Shown here one piece after another: positions 1 through 5,976 of a stretch of DNA of 6,840 nt. A program made the translations under genes and the position numbers. Each line of letters opens with the position of its first letter. The stretch's first letter is position 1. Below the pieces are notes generated by a model that saw nothing but the letters and a program-made list of their open reading frames with translations, was not told the origin of the DNA and ran no database searches. Origin of the DNA: Sphaerochaeta sp. (GTDB taxonomy: Bacteria > Spirochaetota > Spirochaetia > Sphaerochaetales > Sphaerochaetaceae); the NCBI GenBank assembly GCA_023228445.1, contig JALOBD010000113.1:1-6840 (forward strand), read 5' to 3'.

Positions 1-619
1 GCTCCCTGACCCAAATCTGGGCGTGCAGGGACGAGAGTTCCAACACCATCTTTCCAAAGCTGTTACTGCTATTATTATCGTATTTTACCCTTGTTATCAA
101 GGAGCTTTCGCTGCCGAGTGAATGGGTGAGCTCGATGACTTGACCAAAGAGTTCATCCACCCCCCACCTTACCATCACGTGTGCATAGCAGGAGGGAACC
201 TCGATGGTCATCACCCGCTGTTGGTAGGAACTGGCATCCTCCTGGCCCGTTTCAACGAGCCGTCCCTCCTTGATCAGGTAGAAGCTGCCATCATCACTGC
301 TGTGGACCACCACCAAGCTCTCGGTGCCGGTGAGGTGCACACGAATCGTATCGGGTAGCGTCCGCCTGACGGTCGCCTCCTCCACGGTTGCCAACTCCCT
401 CAGGCGCGCAGCCTCCTTGGACGGGGAGAGACGCATCAACGGCTTGCCCACCAAAGTGGAAAGCAGCGCCTTGGCCTCGCAACTCACCGCTTCACCCTCC
501 CCTTCGGTGGTGATGACCACCTGTTTGACGGTGTAGAAACCACTGGTGTAGAGCCACACCAAGGCCAACAGCGCCGCCATGAGAAGGAAGACGAGGAGGA
601 GGCGGGTCTTCAACTTCAT
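1..619 (-). CDS. ftsQ: Cell division protein FtsQ/DivIB, 3'-truncated by window edge
   Basis: An uninterrupted frame starts at the ATG at 619-617 and stays open to position 1, giving 206 codons without a stop. Residues 1-6 are basic (MKLKTR) and are followed by one hydrophobic segment (about 7-25), so this is a type II membrane protein with a short cytoplasmic tail. From residue 28 the pattern is that of the FtsQ POTRA domain: FYTVKQVVI, a variable stretch, LVGKPLMRLS, LATVEEATVRRTLPDTIRVHL, then the start of the beta domain (SFYLIKEGRLVETG). FtsQ/DivIB bridges early and late divisome proteins and binds FtsL and FtsB-like partners outside the membrane. The start overlaps the ftsW stop as ATGA, and a Shine-Dalgarno GGGAGG (630-625) lies 5 nt upstream. 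An AT-rich Asn/Ser patch (residues 178-187) stands out. Seen: frame, TM segment, POTRA-like pattern. Family assignment is by pattern and position; the C-terminus is missing. Confidence 0.85.
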   Translation of the reverse strand, partial: MKLKTRLLLVFLLMAALLALVWLYTSGFYTVKQVVITTEGEGEAVSCEAKALLSTLVGKPLMRLSPSKEAARLRELATVEEATVRRTLPDTIRVHLTGTESLVVVHSSDDGSFYLIKEGRLVETGQEDASSYQQRVMTIEVPSCYAHVMVRWGVDELFGQVIELTHSLGSESSLITRVKYDNNSSNSFGKMVLELSSLHAQIWVRE

Positions 620-1773
620 TGGCGCCTCCCTGCAAGCGCGCGGTAGATGAACGCGCAGCTGGTGAGGACGACGACCAGGCTCGTCCCCCCCTGGCTGAAG
701 AACGGCAGCGGGACACCGGTGGGAGGAAGCAGGCCGGTGACCACAAAGAGGTTGAGGAGAGCCTGGAGTGCGATCATCGTCGTGAGGCCGAAGGCAACGA
801 GGGAGAGGAAACGATCCTCCCCATCCCTTCGTCGCGCCGCTGTATAGCCGAGGTGTATGAAGATGATGAAGAGGGTGATGATGAGTGTGACGCCGACAAG
901 GCCGATCTCCTCGCAGATCGAGGCAAAGATGAAATCGCTGTGTACCTCGGGCAGCAACCCCTCCTTATAGACACCATTTCCCAGCCCCACCCCGAACACC
1001 CCTCCCCGCCTGATGGCCTTCAGGCTCACCGAGACCTGGTAGTTGATGCCACTGGGATCGAGGGTTGGCAGCAGGAAGCTTGCAACACGCCGGATGCGGT
1101 ACCCTTGGCCCAGCAGCGCCACCAGGGCAGGAGGAGTGACAAATCCAAAGAGCACCACCAGCGATTGCCAACGCAAACCCGATGCCACCAACATCGCGCA
1201 ACACTGGGCCAACAAGAGCAGGGCCGAGCTGTAGTCGCGCCCAGCGAGGATCAGGGCGGTGACAACGAGGGCGACCAGCGCAGGGGTGATGAAGATCCGT
1301 TGGTCCAGGGCTGACTCGCCACGCCTTGAGAAGTACGAGCCATAGTAGAGGGCGATGGCGATCTTGGCGAACTCGGAGGGCTGGATGCTCGGCAAGCCGG
1401 CGATCTCAAGCCATCGGCGTGAACCGAACTTCTGTTGGCCGTAGGAACTGAAGAGGGTGAGGCCAAGCAGCACCACCACCGCCAGCAGCGAGAGCGGCGA
1501 GAGACGCCTGATGAGCGGGGAAGGCAAGAGGATGACCAGGGCGATGGGGACCAACGCGTAGAGGGCGAAGGTGAGCTGGCGGTAAAAGAAGTAGGCGTGG
1601 TCGAGCTCAAAGGAGAGCGCCTCGTTGTAGGAGGCGCTGTAGAGCATCACCAGGCCTATGGCGGTGAGCAGCACGGTGACCAACGCGAAAAGAAACGGTG
1701 CGTTGTCCGCCACGTGCCGTCCTCCCTTGATGGCAGGTCGTGTGTTGATCAGATAGTCGTTGTACTCGTCCAT
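616..1773 (-). CDS. ftsW: Septal peptidoglycan glycosyltransferase FtsW (SEDS family)
   Basis: 385 aa, a usual length for SEDS proteins, with about ten hydrophobic segments after a 24-residue polar N-terminus. SEDS hallmarks occur in order: GSRRW (117-121), IQPSEFAK (130-137), NYQVSVSLKAI with GGVFGVGLGNG (244-267), the extracellular-loop HSDFIFASICEEIGLVG (278-294) whose Asp280 corresponds to the residue essential for glycan polymerisation in this family, and TGVPLPFFSQGGTSL (352-366). FtsW polymerises lipid II at the septum, normally with a class B PBP (FtsI). Its position after mraY and before ftsQ favours FtsW over RodA, but sequence alone does not fully separate them. The ATG at 1773 lies 6 nt after the mraY stop, and the weak SD TAGG begins in that TAG. 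The stop overlaps the next start (ATGA). Oddity: the usual SYGG near the C-terminus reads SQGG. No ftsI is adjacent. Confidence 0.93.
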   Translation of the reverse strand: MDEYNDYLINTRPAIKGGRHVADNAPFLFALVTVLLTAIGLVMLYSASYNEALSFELDHAYFFYRQLTFALYALVPIALVILLPSPLIRRLSPLSLLAVVVLLGLTLFSSYGQQKFGSRRWLEIAGLPSIQPSEFAKIAIALYYGSYFSRRGESALDQRIFITPALVALVVTALILAGRDYSSALLLLAQCCAMLVASGLRWQSLVVLFGFVTPPALVALLGQGYRIRRVASFLLPTLDPSGINYQVSVSLKAIRRGGVFGVGLGNGVYKEGLLPEVHSDFIFASICEEIGLVGVTLIITLFIIFIHLGYTAARRRDGEDRFLSLVAFGLTTMIALQALLNLFVVTGLLPPTGVPLPFFSQGGTSLVVVLTSCAFIYRALAGRRQ

Positions 1774-1779
1774 GGCAGC

Positions 1780-2709
1780 CTACCAGAGGATGATCAACGA
1801 GATGGCCCCGCACACCCACGACGCAACGATGAACCGCCGTACGATCGTACGCTCCCCCATCCCCTTCAGCTCGTAGGCGTGGTGCAACGGGGCGATGGTG
1901 AATGCCTTGCGTCCGAAGCGGCGGATCGAGATGATCTGGATCAAGCTGGTGGCCAGCTCGACCAAAAAGAGCCCTCCGGCACAGAGGATCAACACCTCGG
2001 CTTTCAGCATCAGGGCCTGGATGGCGATGTACGAGCCCAACATATGGCTTCCTGCGTCGCCCATAAAGTACCGGGCCGGATGGGCGTTGAAGAGCAAAAA
2101 GACTGAAACAGCACCCAAGAGTGCCGTGGAGGGGGTGTATCCCCGCTTGAAGGAGACGGCGACGATGAGCAACAGAAGCGGGATGCTTGAGCCTGCGGCC
2201 AGGCTGTCCAGCCCATCGGTGATGTTCACCGCATTGACGAAGAAGAGGAGGTAACAGAGCGCCAGCGGGTAGTACCACCACCCAAGGTTGAGATTCACGG
2301 TGAAGATATCCACCGAGGTGTCGGCGTACGAAGAGCGGGAGAGGAGGATCAGGAGGGCGATGGCGCCTGCCCACTGCAGGGCAAGCTTCACCAGCGAAGG
2401 GAGGCCGTCAGCAGAGGAGGAGCGTGCCTTGGCCCGGTCATCGACCAAGCCGATGAGGCCAAAGACGACCATCGTGGCAAGTGGAATGAAGAGAAGCGGG
2501 TCGCCTCTGTCCGGATCGAAGAGGCTGACGATGAGGGTGGCGAGGCCGAAGGCGATGCCCCCGACCACCGGCGTGCCACCCTTGTCCATCTGCGTCGACA
2601 GGAGCTCCTCCTTGATGATCGCTCCCACACGGCTGTGACGCAGCAGCAGCAATGAGAGGAGCCACGTCAGGAGTGCGGAGAAAAAAAAGAGGAGGACTGG
2701 CCTAGGCAT
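1780..2709 (-). CDS. mraY: Phospho-N-acetylmuramoyl-pentapeptide-transferase MraY
   Basis: Integral membrane enzyme that transfers phospho-MurNAc-pentapeptide from its UDP carrier to undecaprenyl phosphate, making lipid I. It has 309 aa, at the short end of the family (often 320-360), with multiple TM segments. MraY motifs occur in order: KGGTPVVGG (43-51), the Asp pair in GLIGLVDDRAK (90-91), NAVNITDGLDSLA with Asp165 (159-171), FNAHPARYFMGDAGS with Asp218 (207-221), and PLHHAYELKG (274-283). The last is unusual: most MraY have three consecutive histidines, HHH, and here the third is Ala278. The NITDGLD and HHxxELKG motifs separate it from WecA/TagO-type relatives. The ATG at 2709 lies inside the end of murF (8-bp overlap), with only a weak G-rich SD (GGGGG) upstream, so translation is probably coupled to murF. 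The stop is 6 nt before ftsW. Confidence 0.95.
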   Translation of the reverse strand: MPRPVLLFFFSALLTWLLSLLLLRHSRVGAIIKEELLSTQMDKGGTPVVGGIAFGLATLIVSLFDPDRGDPLLFIPLATMVVFGLIGLVDDRAKARSSSADGLPSLVKLALQWAGAIALLILLSRSSYADTSVDIFTVNLNLGWWYYPLALCYLLFFVNAVNITDGLDSLAAGSSIPLLLLIVAVSFKRGYTPSTALLGAVSVFLLFNAHPARYFMGDAGSHMLGSYIAIQALMLKAEVLILCAGGLFLVELATSLIQIISIRRFGRKAFTIAPLHHAYELKGMGERTIVRRFIVASWVCGAISLIILW

Positions 2710-4087
2710 ATCGATGCCCCCGCGCCTGCAGCGAGGGGATGAGACGGTCGATGGCGACGCTACGGCTCGCCTTGAGCAGGACCAGGTCCCCTTCCCTGAT
2801 CGTCTTGTTCACCTGCTCGCCCAGTTCAAAGAAGTCTTCGGTCCAGGTGACGGTACCGCGGTACCCGAGACGGGCAAGCTCATCCTTGGCGTCCCGCATC
2901 TCCTCGCCATAGAGGTGTGCCTGGGAGAATGAGGAGGTGGCCAACAGGTGGCCGATGAGCCGGTGTGCCCGTCGACTCTCCGACCCCAGCTCCTTCATCG
3001 GGCCGAGGACCACCTTCTTGGCCCCCTTCCAGGAGAGGGTGGAGAGGTAGCCGAGGATACCTCTGGTGGAGTCCAGGCTTGCGTTGTACGTGTCATCGAT
3101 GATCGTGATGGGCCCGCTCTTCACCGAGGTGCGCCCACTCATCGGCTCAAAGCCCTCCAGCGCCGCAGCGATGGTCGATGCTCCGATACCCAACGAATCG
3201 GCGACGGTGATGGCCCCCACCACGTCCTCGAGGAGATGGCGTCCGACGGTGCGGACCGTGAAGTGGTGACCATGCCAAGAGATGCGCCATCCATCGAGGC
3301 CCAGGTCGATGGCTTGCACGTCGGTGTGTTGATAGCGCGTGAGCGCACGTCCTGCCGATGCTTCGATCAGGGGAAGGTGGGTACACCCCTCACTGATGAA
3401 GCCCGCCTGGACAGCGGGGTGGAAGATCTTCGCCTTCTCGGTCGCTGTGGTACGCACCGAGCCAAACTTCTGGAGGTGGGAGATGCCGATGTTGGTCAAC
3501 AGTGCGTGCGATGGCCGGAGGATGGAGACGAGGCGTTCCATCTCCCCGACATGGTCGATGCCCAGCTCAAAGACCCCGTACCGGTCGTGGGGTGAGAGGG
3601 TGAAGACCGACAGCGGGAGACCGTATTCGCTGTTGAGGTTACCCGGCGTCCGTGCGGTGGGCCCGCTCCCGCCCAGGATGGTGGCCAGTGCCTCCTTGGT
3701 GGTGGTCTTGCCCACACTGCCGGTGATGCCCACCAACGTCGCACCCCTGATGGCGTCTATATACGCGGCTGCAAGACGGTGCAGGGCGGCAAGCACATCA
3801 TCAACGCCAATGACGCTCATTGCGCTGAGCGCCCTCGCCTCCTCTGCCCGGTGGATGGGCACGACAACGGCCACCGCGCCGCGCTGCTCGCCATCGGCGA
3901 TGAACGAGAAGCCGTCGAAGCGCTCTCCACCAAGGGCGAAGAAGAGCGAGCCCGGCCCGCAAAGTCGACTATCGATCTGGGCGTTGGTGACCAGTGCCCG
4001 GGACAGGCCGAAGCACACCCCCTGCATCAACGGTGCAAGGCGAGGGGGTGTGAGGCCAAGATTCCCAAGGTGCTGGCCGCTGGTCAT
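2702..4087 (-). CDS. murF: UDP-N-acetylmuramoyl-tripeptide--D-alanyl-D-alanine ligase MurF
   Basis: Cytoplasmic ATP-dependent ligase that adds D-Ala-D-Ala to UDP-MurNAc-tripeptide, completing the pentapeptide used by MraY, the next gene. It has 461 aa, normal for MurF. The N-terminal UDP-binding domain shows IDSRLCGPGSLFFALGGERFDG (38-59). The central Mur ATPase domain has the P-loop GITGSVGKTTTKEAL (120-134), NLNSEYGLPLSVF (150-162), ELGIDHVGEM (174-183) and TNIGISHLQKFGS (198-210). The C-terminal domain has the MurF-type IDDTYNASLDS (330-340), LGPMKELG (361-368) and LLKASRSVAIDRLI (437-450). DDTYNAS followed by KASRS marks MurF rather than MurE or MurD. The ATG at 4087 overlaps the preceding stop as ATGA and has no recognisable SD, which implies translational re-initiation. 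In the classic dcw order ftsI and murE would lie just upstream; neither is here. Confidence 0.96.
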   Translation of the reverse strand: MTSGQHLGNLGLTPPRLAPLMQGVCFGLSRALVTNAQIDSRLCGPGSLFFALGGERFDGFSFIADGEQRGAVAVVVPIHRAEEARALSAMSVIGVDDVLAALHRLAAAYIDAIRGATLVGITGSVGKTTTKEALATILGGSGPTARTPGNLNSEYGLPLSVFTLSPHDRYGVFELGIDHVGEMERLVSILRPSHALLTNIGISHLQKFGSVRTTATEKAKIFHPAVQAGFISEGCTHLPLIEASAGRALTRYQHTDVQAIDLGLDGWRISWHGHHFTVRTVGRHLLEDVVGAITVADSLGIGASTIAAALEGFEPMSGRTSVKSGPITIIDDTYNASLDSTRGILGYLSTLSWKGAKKVVLGPMKELGSESRRAHRLIGHLLATSSFSQAHLYGEEMRDAKDELARLGYRGTVTWTEDFFELGEQVNKTIREGDLVLLKASRSVAIDRLIPSLQARGHRYA

Positions 4088-4416
4088 AGGCTTGTCCGGG
4101 CCACGCTGGTGACGCTCTGGGCGGTGATCGGGATCAGCTCGATCTCCTGCCGCCAGGCGCCGTCGATGAGGGATTCGGGCATCCCCAGGGTGGAGATGCT
4201 GGCTTTGAGCAGCCGTTGCTGCTCGGCAAGGCCGAGATGGCTCTGCTGCAGCGAGCGGTACTCGAGCGTCAGGGCGCGGTTGATGCCCCGCTGGTAGAGC
4301 GGCAGCATCATCGAAGCGACGAGGGCGGTCAGCAGCACCATGAGGGCGAGGCGCGAGAGCGACGTGGAGTGTCGATGCTCCACAATCTTGTTGTTCTCAT
4401 ACCATTCGTGTTCCAT
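4084..4416 (-). CDS. ftsL: Small bitopic coiled-coil protein in the ftsL position (FtsL-like)
   Basis: 110 aa. A polar 20-residue N-terminus is followed by one strongly hydrophobic segment (about 21-41, LALMVLLTALVASMMLPL). A Leu/Gln-rich stretch compatible with a coiled coil follows (about 44-78, including LEYRSLQQSHLGLAEQQRLL), then a short tail. Size, topology and place directly after rsmH match FtsL, which pairs with a FtsB/DivIC-type protein and FtsQ to activate FtsW-FtsI. FtsL sequences diverge so far that no residue motif proves the assignment, so the name rests on architecture and synteny. The ATG at 4416 has a very strong SD, AGGAGG at 4428-4423, 6 nt upstream; that SD starts within the TAG stop of rsmH (10-nt gap). 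The stop overlaps the murF start as ATGA. The alternative is an unrelated small membrane protein of unknown function. Confidence 0.7.
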   Translation of the reverse strand: MEHEWYENNKIVEHRHSTSLSRLALMVLLTALVASMMLPLYQRGINRALTLEYRSLQQSHLGLAEQQRLLKASISTLGMPESLIDGAWRQEIELIPITAQSVTSVARTSL

Positions 4417-4426
4417 GCATCACCTC

Positions 4427-5308
4427 CTACAGTTTCTCTATGACCCGGAGTTTGGCGCTCCGGCTCGGTGGATTCTCATTGCGCTCCTCTTCGGTGGGGA
4501 CCGCGGGTTTTTTGGTGAGGATCTTCACCTGCTCGGGAGCAAGGCCCTTGAAAAACCACTTCACGATCCGGTCCTCCAGCGAGTGAAAGCTGATGACACC
4601 AATGCGTCCGCCCCGCTTCAGCGCCCGCAGCGCCCCGGAGAGGGCGACCTCGATGCGGTCCAGCTCACCGTTGACCTCGATGCGGATGGCCTGGAAGGTC
4701 CGGGTCGCCGGGTGGAGGTGGCCGTGGCGGTACGCCGGCGGCACCGCCTTGTAGATGATCTGGGCCAGGCGTTCGCTCTCCTGGATCTTGGAGAGGCGGC
4801 GTTCACTGACAATGGCACGGGCGATGCGGCGGCTGTAGCGCTCCTCGCCATAGCGATAGATCACATCAGCAAGCCGCTCCTCAGGGTAGCCATTGACCAC
4901 ATCGATGGCACTGATCGGCTCATCGGTGTCCAGGCGCATATCCAGCGTCTCACCCTTTCTGAAGGAGAAGCCGCGCCCACTCTCCTCATAGTGGTACGAT
5001 GAGATGCCCAGGTCGAAGAGGATCAAGTCGTATTGTTCTGCCTCCGCACCCTTGAAGAACACGTCAAACGCGATATGGACAGGTTTGAAGCGAGGACCGA
5101 AGGGTTCCATGCGGACGGTCGCCTTGGCGAGGATCGATGCATCGCGGTCGAGGCCGATGACCGAGAGATTGGGATAGGAGGAGAGGAAGCGATGGGTATG
5201 CCCACCCTCGCCACAGGTGCAATCCACGAGGGTGGCCTCCCCCTCAGGGCTCGGTGTGAGGTAGTGGAGCACTTCATCTGCCATGACCGAATAGTGGACG
5301 TACTCCAT
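4427..5308 (-). CDS. rsmH: 16S rRNA (cytosine-1402-N4)-methyltransferase RsmH (MraW)
   Basis: SAM-dependent enzyme that N4-methylates C1402 of 16S rRNA in the ribosomal P site. It is usually the second gene of dcw clusters. It has 293 aa from the ATG at 5308. Motifs: the start-proximal YSVMADEVLHYL (6-17), SAM motif DCTCGEGGH (29-37), GLDRD (52-56), LFDLGISS (97-104), GRGFSFR (111-117) and LDMR (122-125), the family signature HPATRTFQAIRI (199-210), FHSLEDR (241-247) and the C-terminal SRSAKLRV (282-289). All match the family closely. A GTG at 5311 is in frame, but the SD AGGAGG (5318-5313) would be only 1 nt from it and is 4 nt from the ATG, so the ATG is preferred. It shares one base with the mraZ TGA (TGATG). 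Translation is likely coupled to mraZ. In E. coli, MraZ and RsmH act antagonistically. Confidence 0.96.
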   Translation of the reverse strand: MEYVHYSVMADEVLHYLTPSPEGEATLVDCTCGEGGHTHRFLSSYPNLSVIGLDRDASILAKATVRMEPFGPRFKPVHIAFDVFFKGAEAEQYDLILFDLGISSYHYEESGRGFSFRKGETLDMRLDTDEPISAIDVVNGYPEERLADVIYRYGEERYSRRIARAIVSERRLSKIQESERLAQIIYKAVPPAYRHGHLHPATRTFQAIRIEVNGELDRIEVALSGALRALKRGGRIGVISFHSLEDRIVKWFFKGLAPEQVKILTKKPAVPTEEERNENPPSRSAKLRVIEKL

Positions 5309-5763
5309 CACCCCTCCTTTCGGTTCATCTGGCTCAACGACTGGGCCGCATCCAAAAACTCATCCATCGATTCGGTAAGGTACTTCTCATACTCACCCTT
5401 GCTCCACAGCTCCAGATAGTGGCCGGTGCCGAGGAGCACCGACTCCTCCTTGGTGGAGAGACCGACGCTCTCTCTCAGGCTCATCGGGATATTGAGTCGG
5501 CCGACCTTGTCGAACTCGCACAGCTGCGCCGGGGCGATCATCCCCCGCTGCAAGATCCGCAGCTTGCGGTCGAACATCGAGCTGGTGGTACTGATGATCG
5601 TGTCCTTGAGCTCTTCGAAATCGGAGGGGAGCATGAGCCAGAGGCAGGTCTCCAGACCTCGCGTCACGTAAAGGGCCTCGCCGGCCAACGCACTGCGCAG
5701 CCGGGCGGGTATGAGGATGCGACCTTTCTCATCGATGGTGCTGTAGAATTCACCGGTCAACAT
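5308..5763 (-). CDS. mraZ: Transcriptional regulator MraZ
   Basis: 151 aa, the normal MraZ length, made of two AbrB-like (SpoVT-AbrB) half-domains that form ring-shaped DNA-binding oligomers. The N-terminal half has the hallmark GEFYSTIDEKGRILIPARLR (4-23) with DEKGR at 11-15. The second repeat has CEFDKVGRLNIPMSLRESVGL (82-102) with DKVGR at 85-89. In E. coli, MraZ represses its own dcw operon by binding direct TGGGN repeats spaced 5 nt apart; such repeats are visible just upstream (5793-5837). Start choice: the frame is open further upstream to a GTG at 5808, but the ATG at 5763 gives the family's usual N-terminus and has SD GAGGAG (5776-5771) 7 nt away, while the GTG lies inside the operator. 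First gene of the operon. The C-terminal tail (about 125-151) is polar and probably helical. Confidence 0.96.
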   Translation of the reverse strand: MLTGEFYSTIDEKGRILIPARLRSALAGEALYVTRGLETCLWLMLPSDFEELKDTIISTTSSMFDRKLRILQRGMIAPAQLCEFDKVGRLNIPMSLRESVGLSTKEESVLLGTGHYLELWSKGEYEKYLTESMDEFLDAAQSLSQMNRKEG

Positions 5764-5770
5764 CACAAGA

Positions 5771-5776
5771 CTCCTC
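5771..5776 (-). promoter_or_regulatory. Ribosome binding site that fixes the mraZ start
   Basis: GAGGAG on the minus strand, 7 nt before the ATG at 5763. It supports that ATG rather than the in-frame GTG at 5808. Confidence 0.75.
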
Positions 5777-5792
5777 AAACGTGCCACAAATT

Positions 5793-5837
5793 TGGGAATT
5801 CTTCCCACTGGTACCCATTAATGTACACTGCTTACCA
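5793..5837 (-). promoter_or_regulatory. Probable MraZ operator: 10-bp-spaced TGGGN-type boxes
   Basis: Reading the minus strand from 5837, five pentamers start exactly 10 bp apart with 5-nt spacers: TGGTA (5837-5833), TGTAC (5827-5823), TGGGT (5817-5813), TGGGA (5807-5803) and TCCCA (5797-5793, i.e. TGGGA inverted). Two are perfect TGGGN direct repeats, the published E. coli MraZ recognition pattern (TGGGN, 5-nt spacer). The two upstream ones are degenerate and the last is reversed. The array sits between the terminator and mraZ, overlapping the candidate -10, where a repressor would block RNA polymerase. The boxes are seen directly; binding by this MraZ is inferred. Confidence 0.7.
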
Positions 5838-5848
5838 CCAAAGTACAA
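5820..5848 (-). promoter_or_regulatory. Candidate sigma-70-type promoter for the dcw operon
   Basis: On the minus strand, TTGTAC (5848-5843) is followed by a 17-nt spacer and TACATT (5825-5820). The -10 matches TATAAT at 4 of 6 positions and the -35 matches TTGACA at 3 of 6, so the elements are weak, but the spacing is ideal. Transcription would start near 5813, inside the MraZ boxes, leaving a leader of about 50 nt. A promoter is required here because a terminator ends the upstream gene and all dcw genes follow without gaps. The exact hexamers are uncertain. Confidence 0.4.
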
Positions 5849-5924
5849 CTAAACTTTTGCTATTTTCAGTAGTGGTTAGGAGATAAATGCCCCCTATCCC
5901 TTAACAAACGTCTAGCTTTGACGC

Positions 5925-5955
5925 AAAAAACACCCCGTCCGGGGTTCGGACGGGG
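5925..5955 (-). terminator. Intrinsic terminator after the GH57 gene
   Basis: On the minus strand an 8-bp perfect GC-rich stem, CCCCGTCC (5955-5948 region) pairing with GGACGGGG (5940-5933), encloses a 7-nt loop, and TG plus six T residues (5930-5925) follow. It begins about 20 nt after the stop codon of the GH57 gene and isolates the dcw operon from transcription running in from upstream. Confidence 0.9.
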
Positions 5956-5976
5956 CTGTATCTCACGGTTTGACGG

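Noticed and set aside
619..1314. Plus-strand open frame of 231 codons opposite ftsW
   Set aside because: It is highly charged and low in hydrophobics, with no domain and no SD, and it lies exactly antisense to a clear SEDS protein. Such frames are common opposite GC-rich membrane-protein genes.
1435..2106. Plus-strand open frame of 223 codons opposite ftsW/mraY
   Set aside because: It spans the junction of two well-supported minus-strand genes. Its composition (Glu, Gln, His, Arg, Asp rich) is that of a mirror frame.
1607..2374. Minus-strand open frame of 255 codons overlapping mraY and ftsW
   Set aside because: It is out of frame with both genes, rich in Arg/His/Pro/Gly, and lacks any family pattern, whereas MraY and FtsW motifs explain the same DNA.
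3339..4112. Plus-strand open frame of 257 codons opposite murF
   Set aside because: It is antisense to the conserved P-loop domain of MurF and shows no recognisable motif or ribosome binding site. The neighbouring plus-strand frames at 2948-3595 and 3779-4297 are rejected for the same reason.
4397..4420. Out-of-frame ATG at 4420 just before ftsL as a leader peptide
   Set aside because: It would give only seven codons, and the SD spacing favours the ftsL ATG at 4416. No sign of attenuation.
5309..5311. GTG at 5311 as the rsmH start
   Set aside because: The SD AGGAGG ends 1 nt before it, which is too close. The next codon, the ATG at 5308, has 4-nt spacing.
5764..5808. GTG at 5808 as a longer mraZ start (15 extra residues)
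   Set aside because: It lies within the TGGGA operator box, has no SD and adds residues absent from MraZ proteins. The ATG at 5763 has a proper SD.
5419..5886. Plus-strand open frame of 155 codons opposite mraZ and its promoter
   Set aside because: It is antisense to MraZ and continues through the AT-rich control region with no conserved pattern.
5909..5923. Inverted repeat CGTC-N7-GACG between the terminator and the promoter
   Set aside because: The 4-bp arms are too short to be distinguished from chance.
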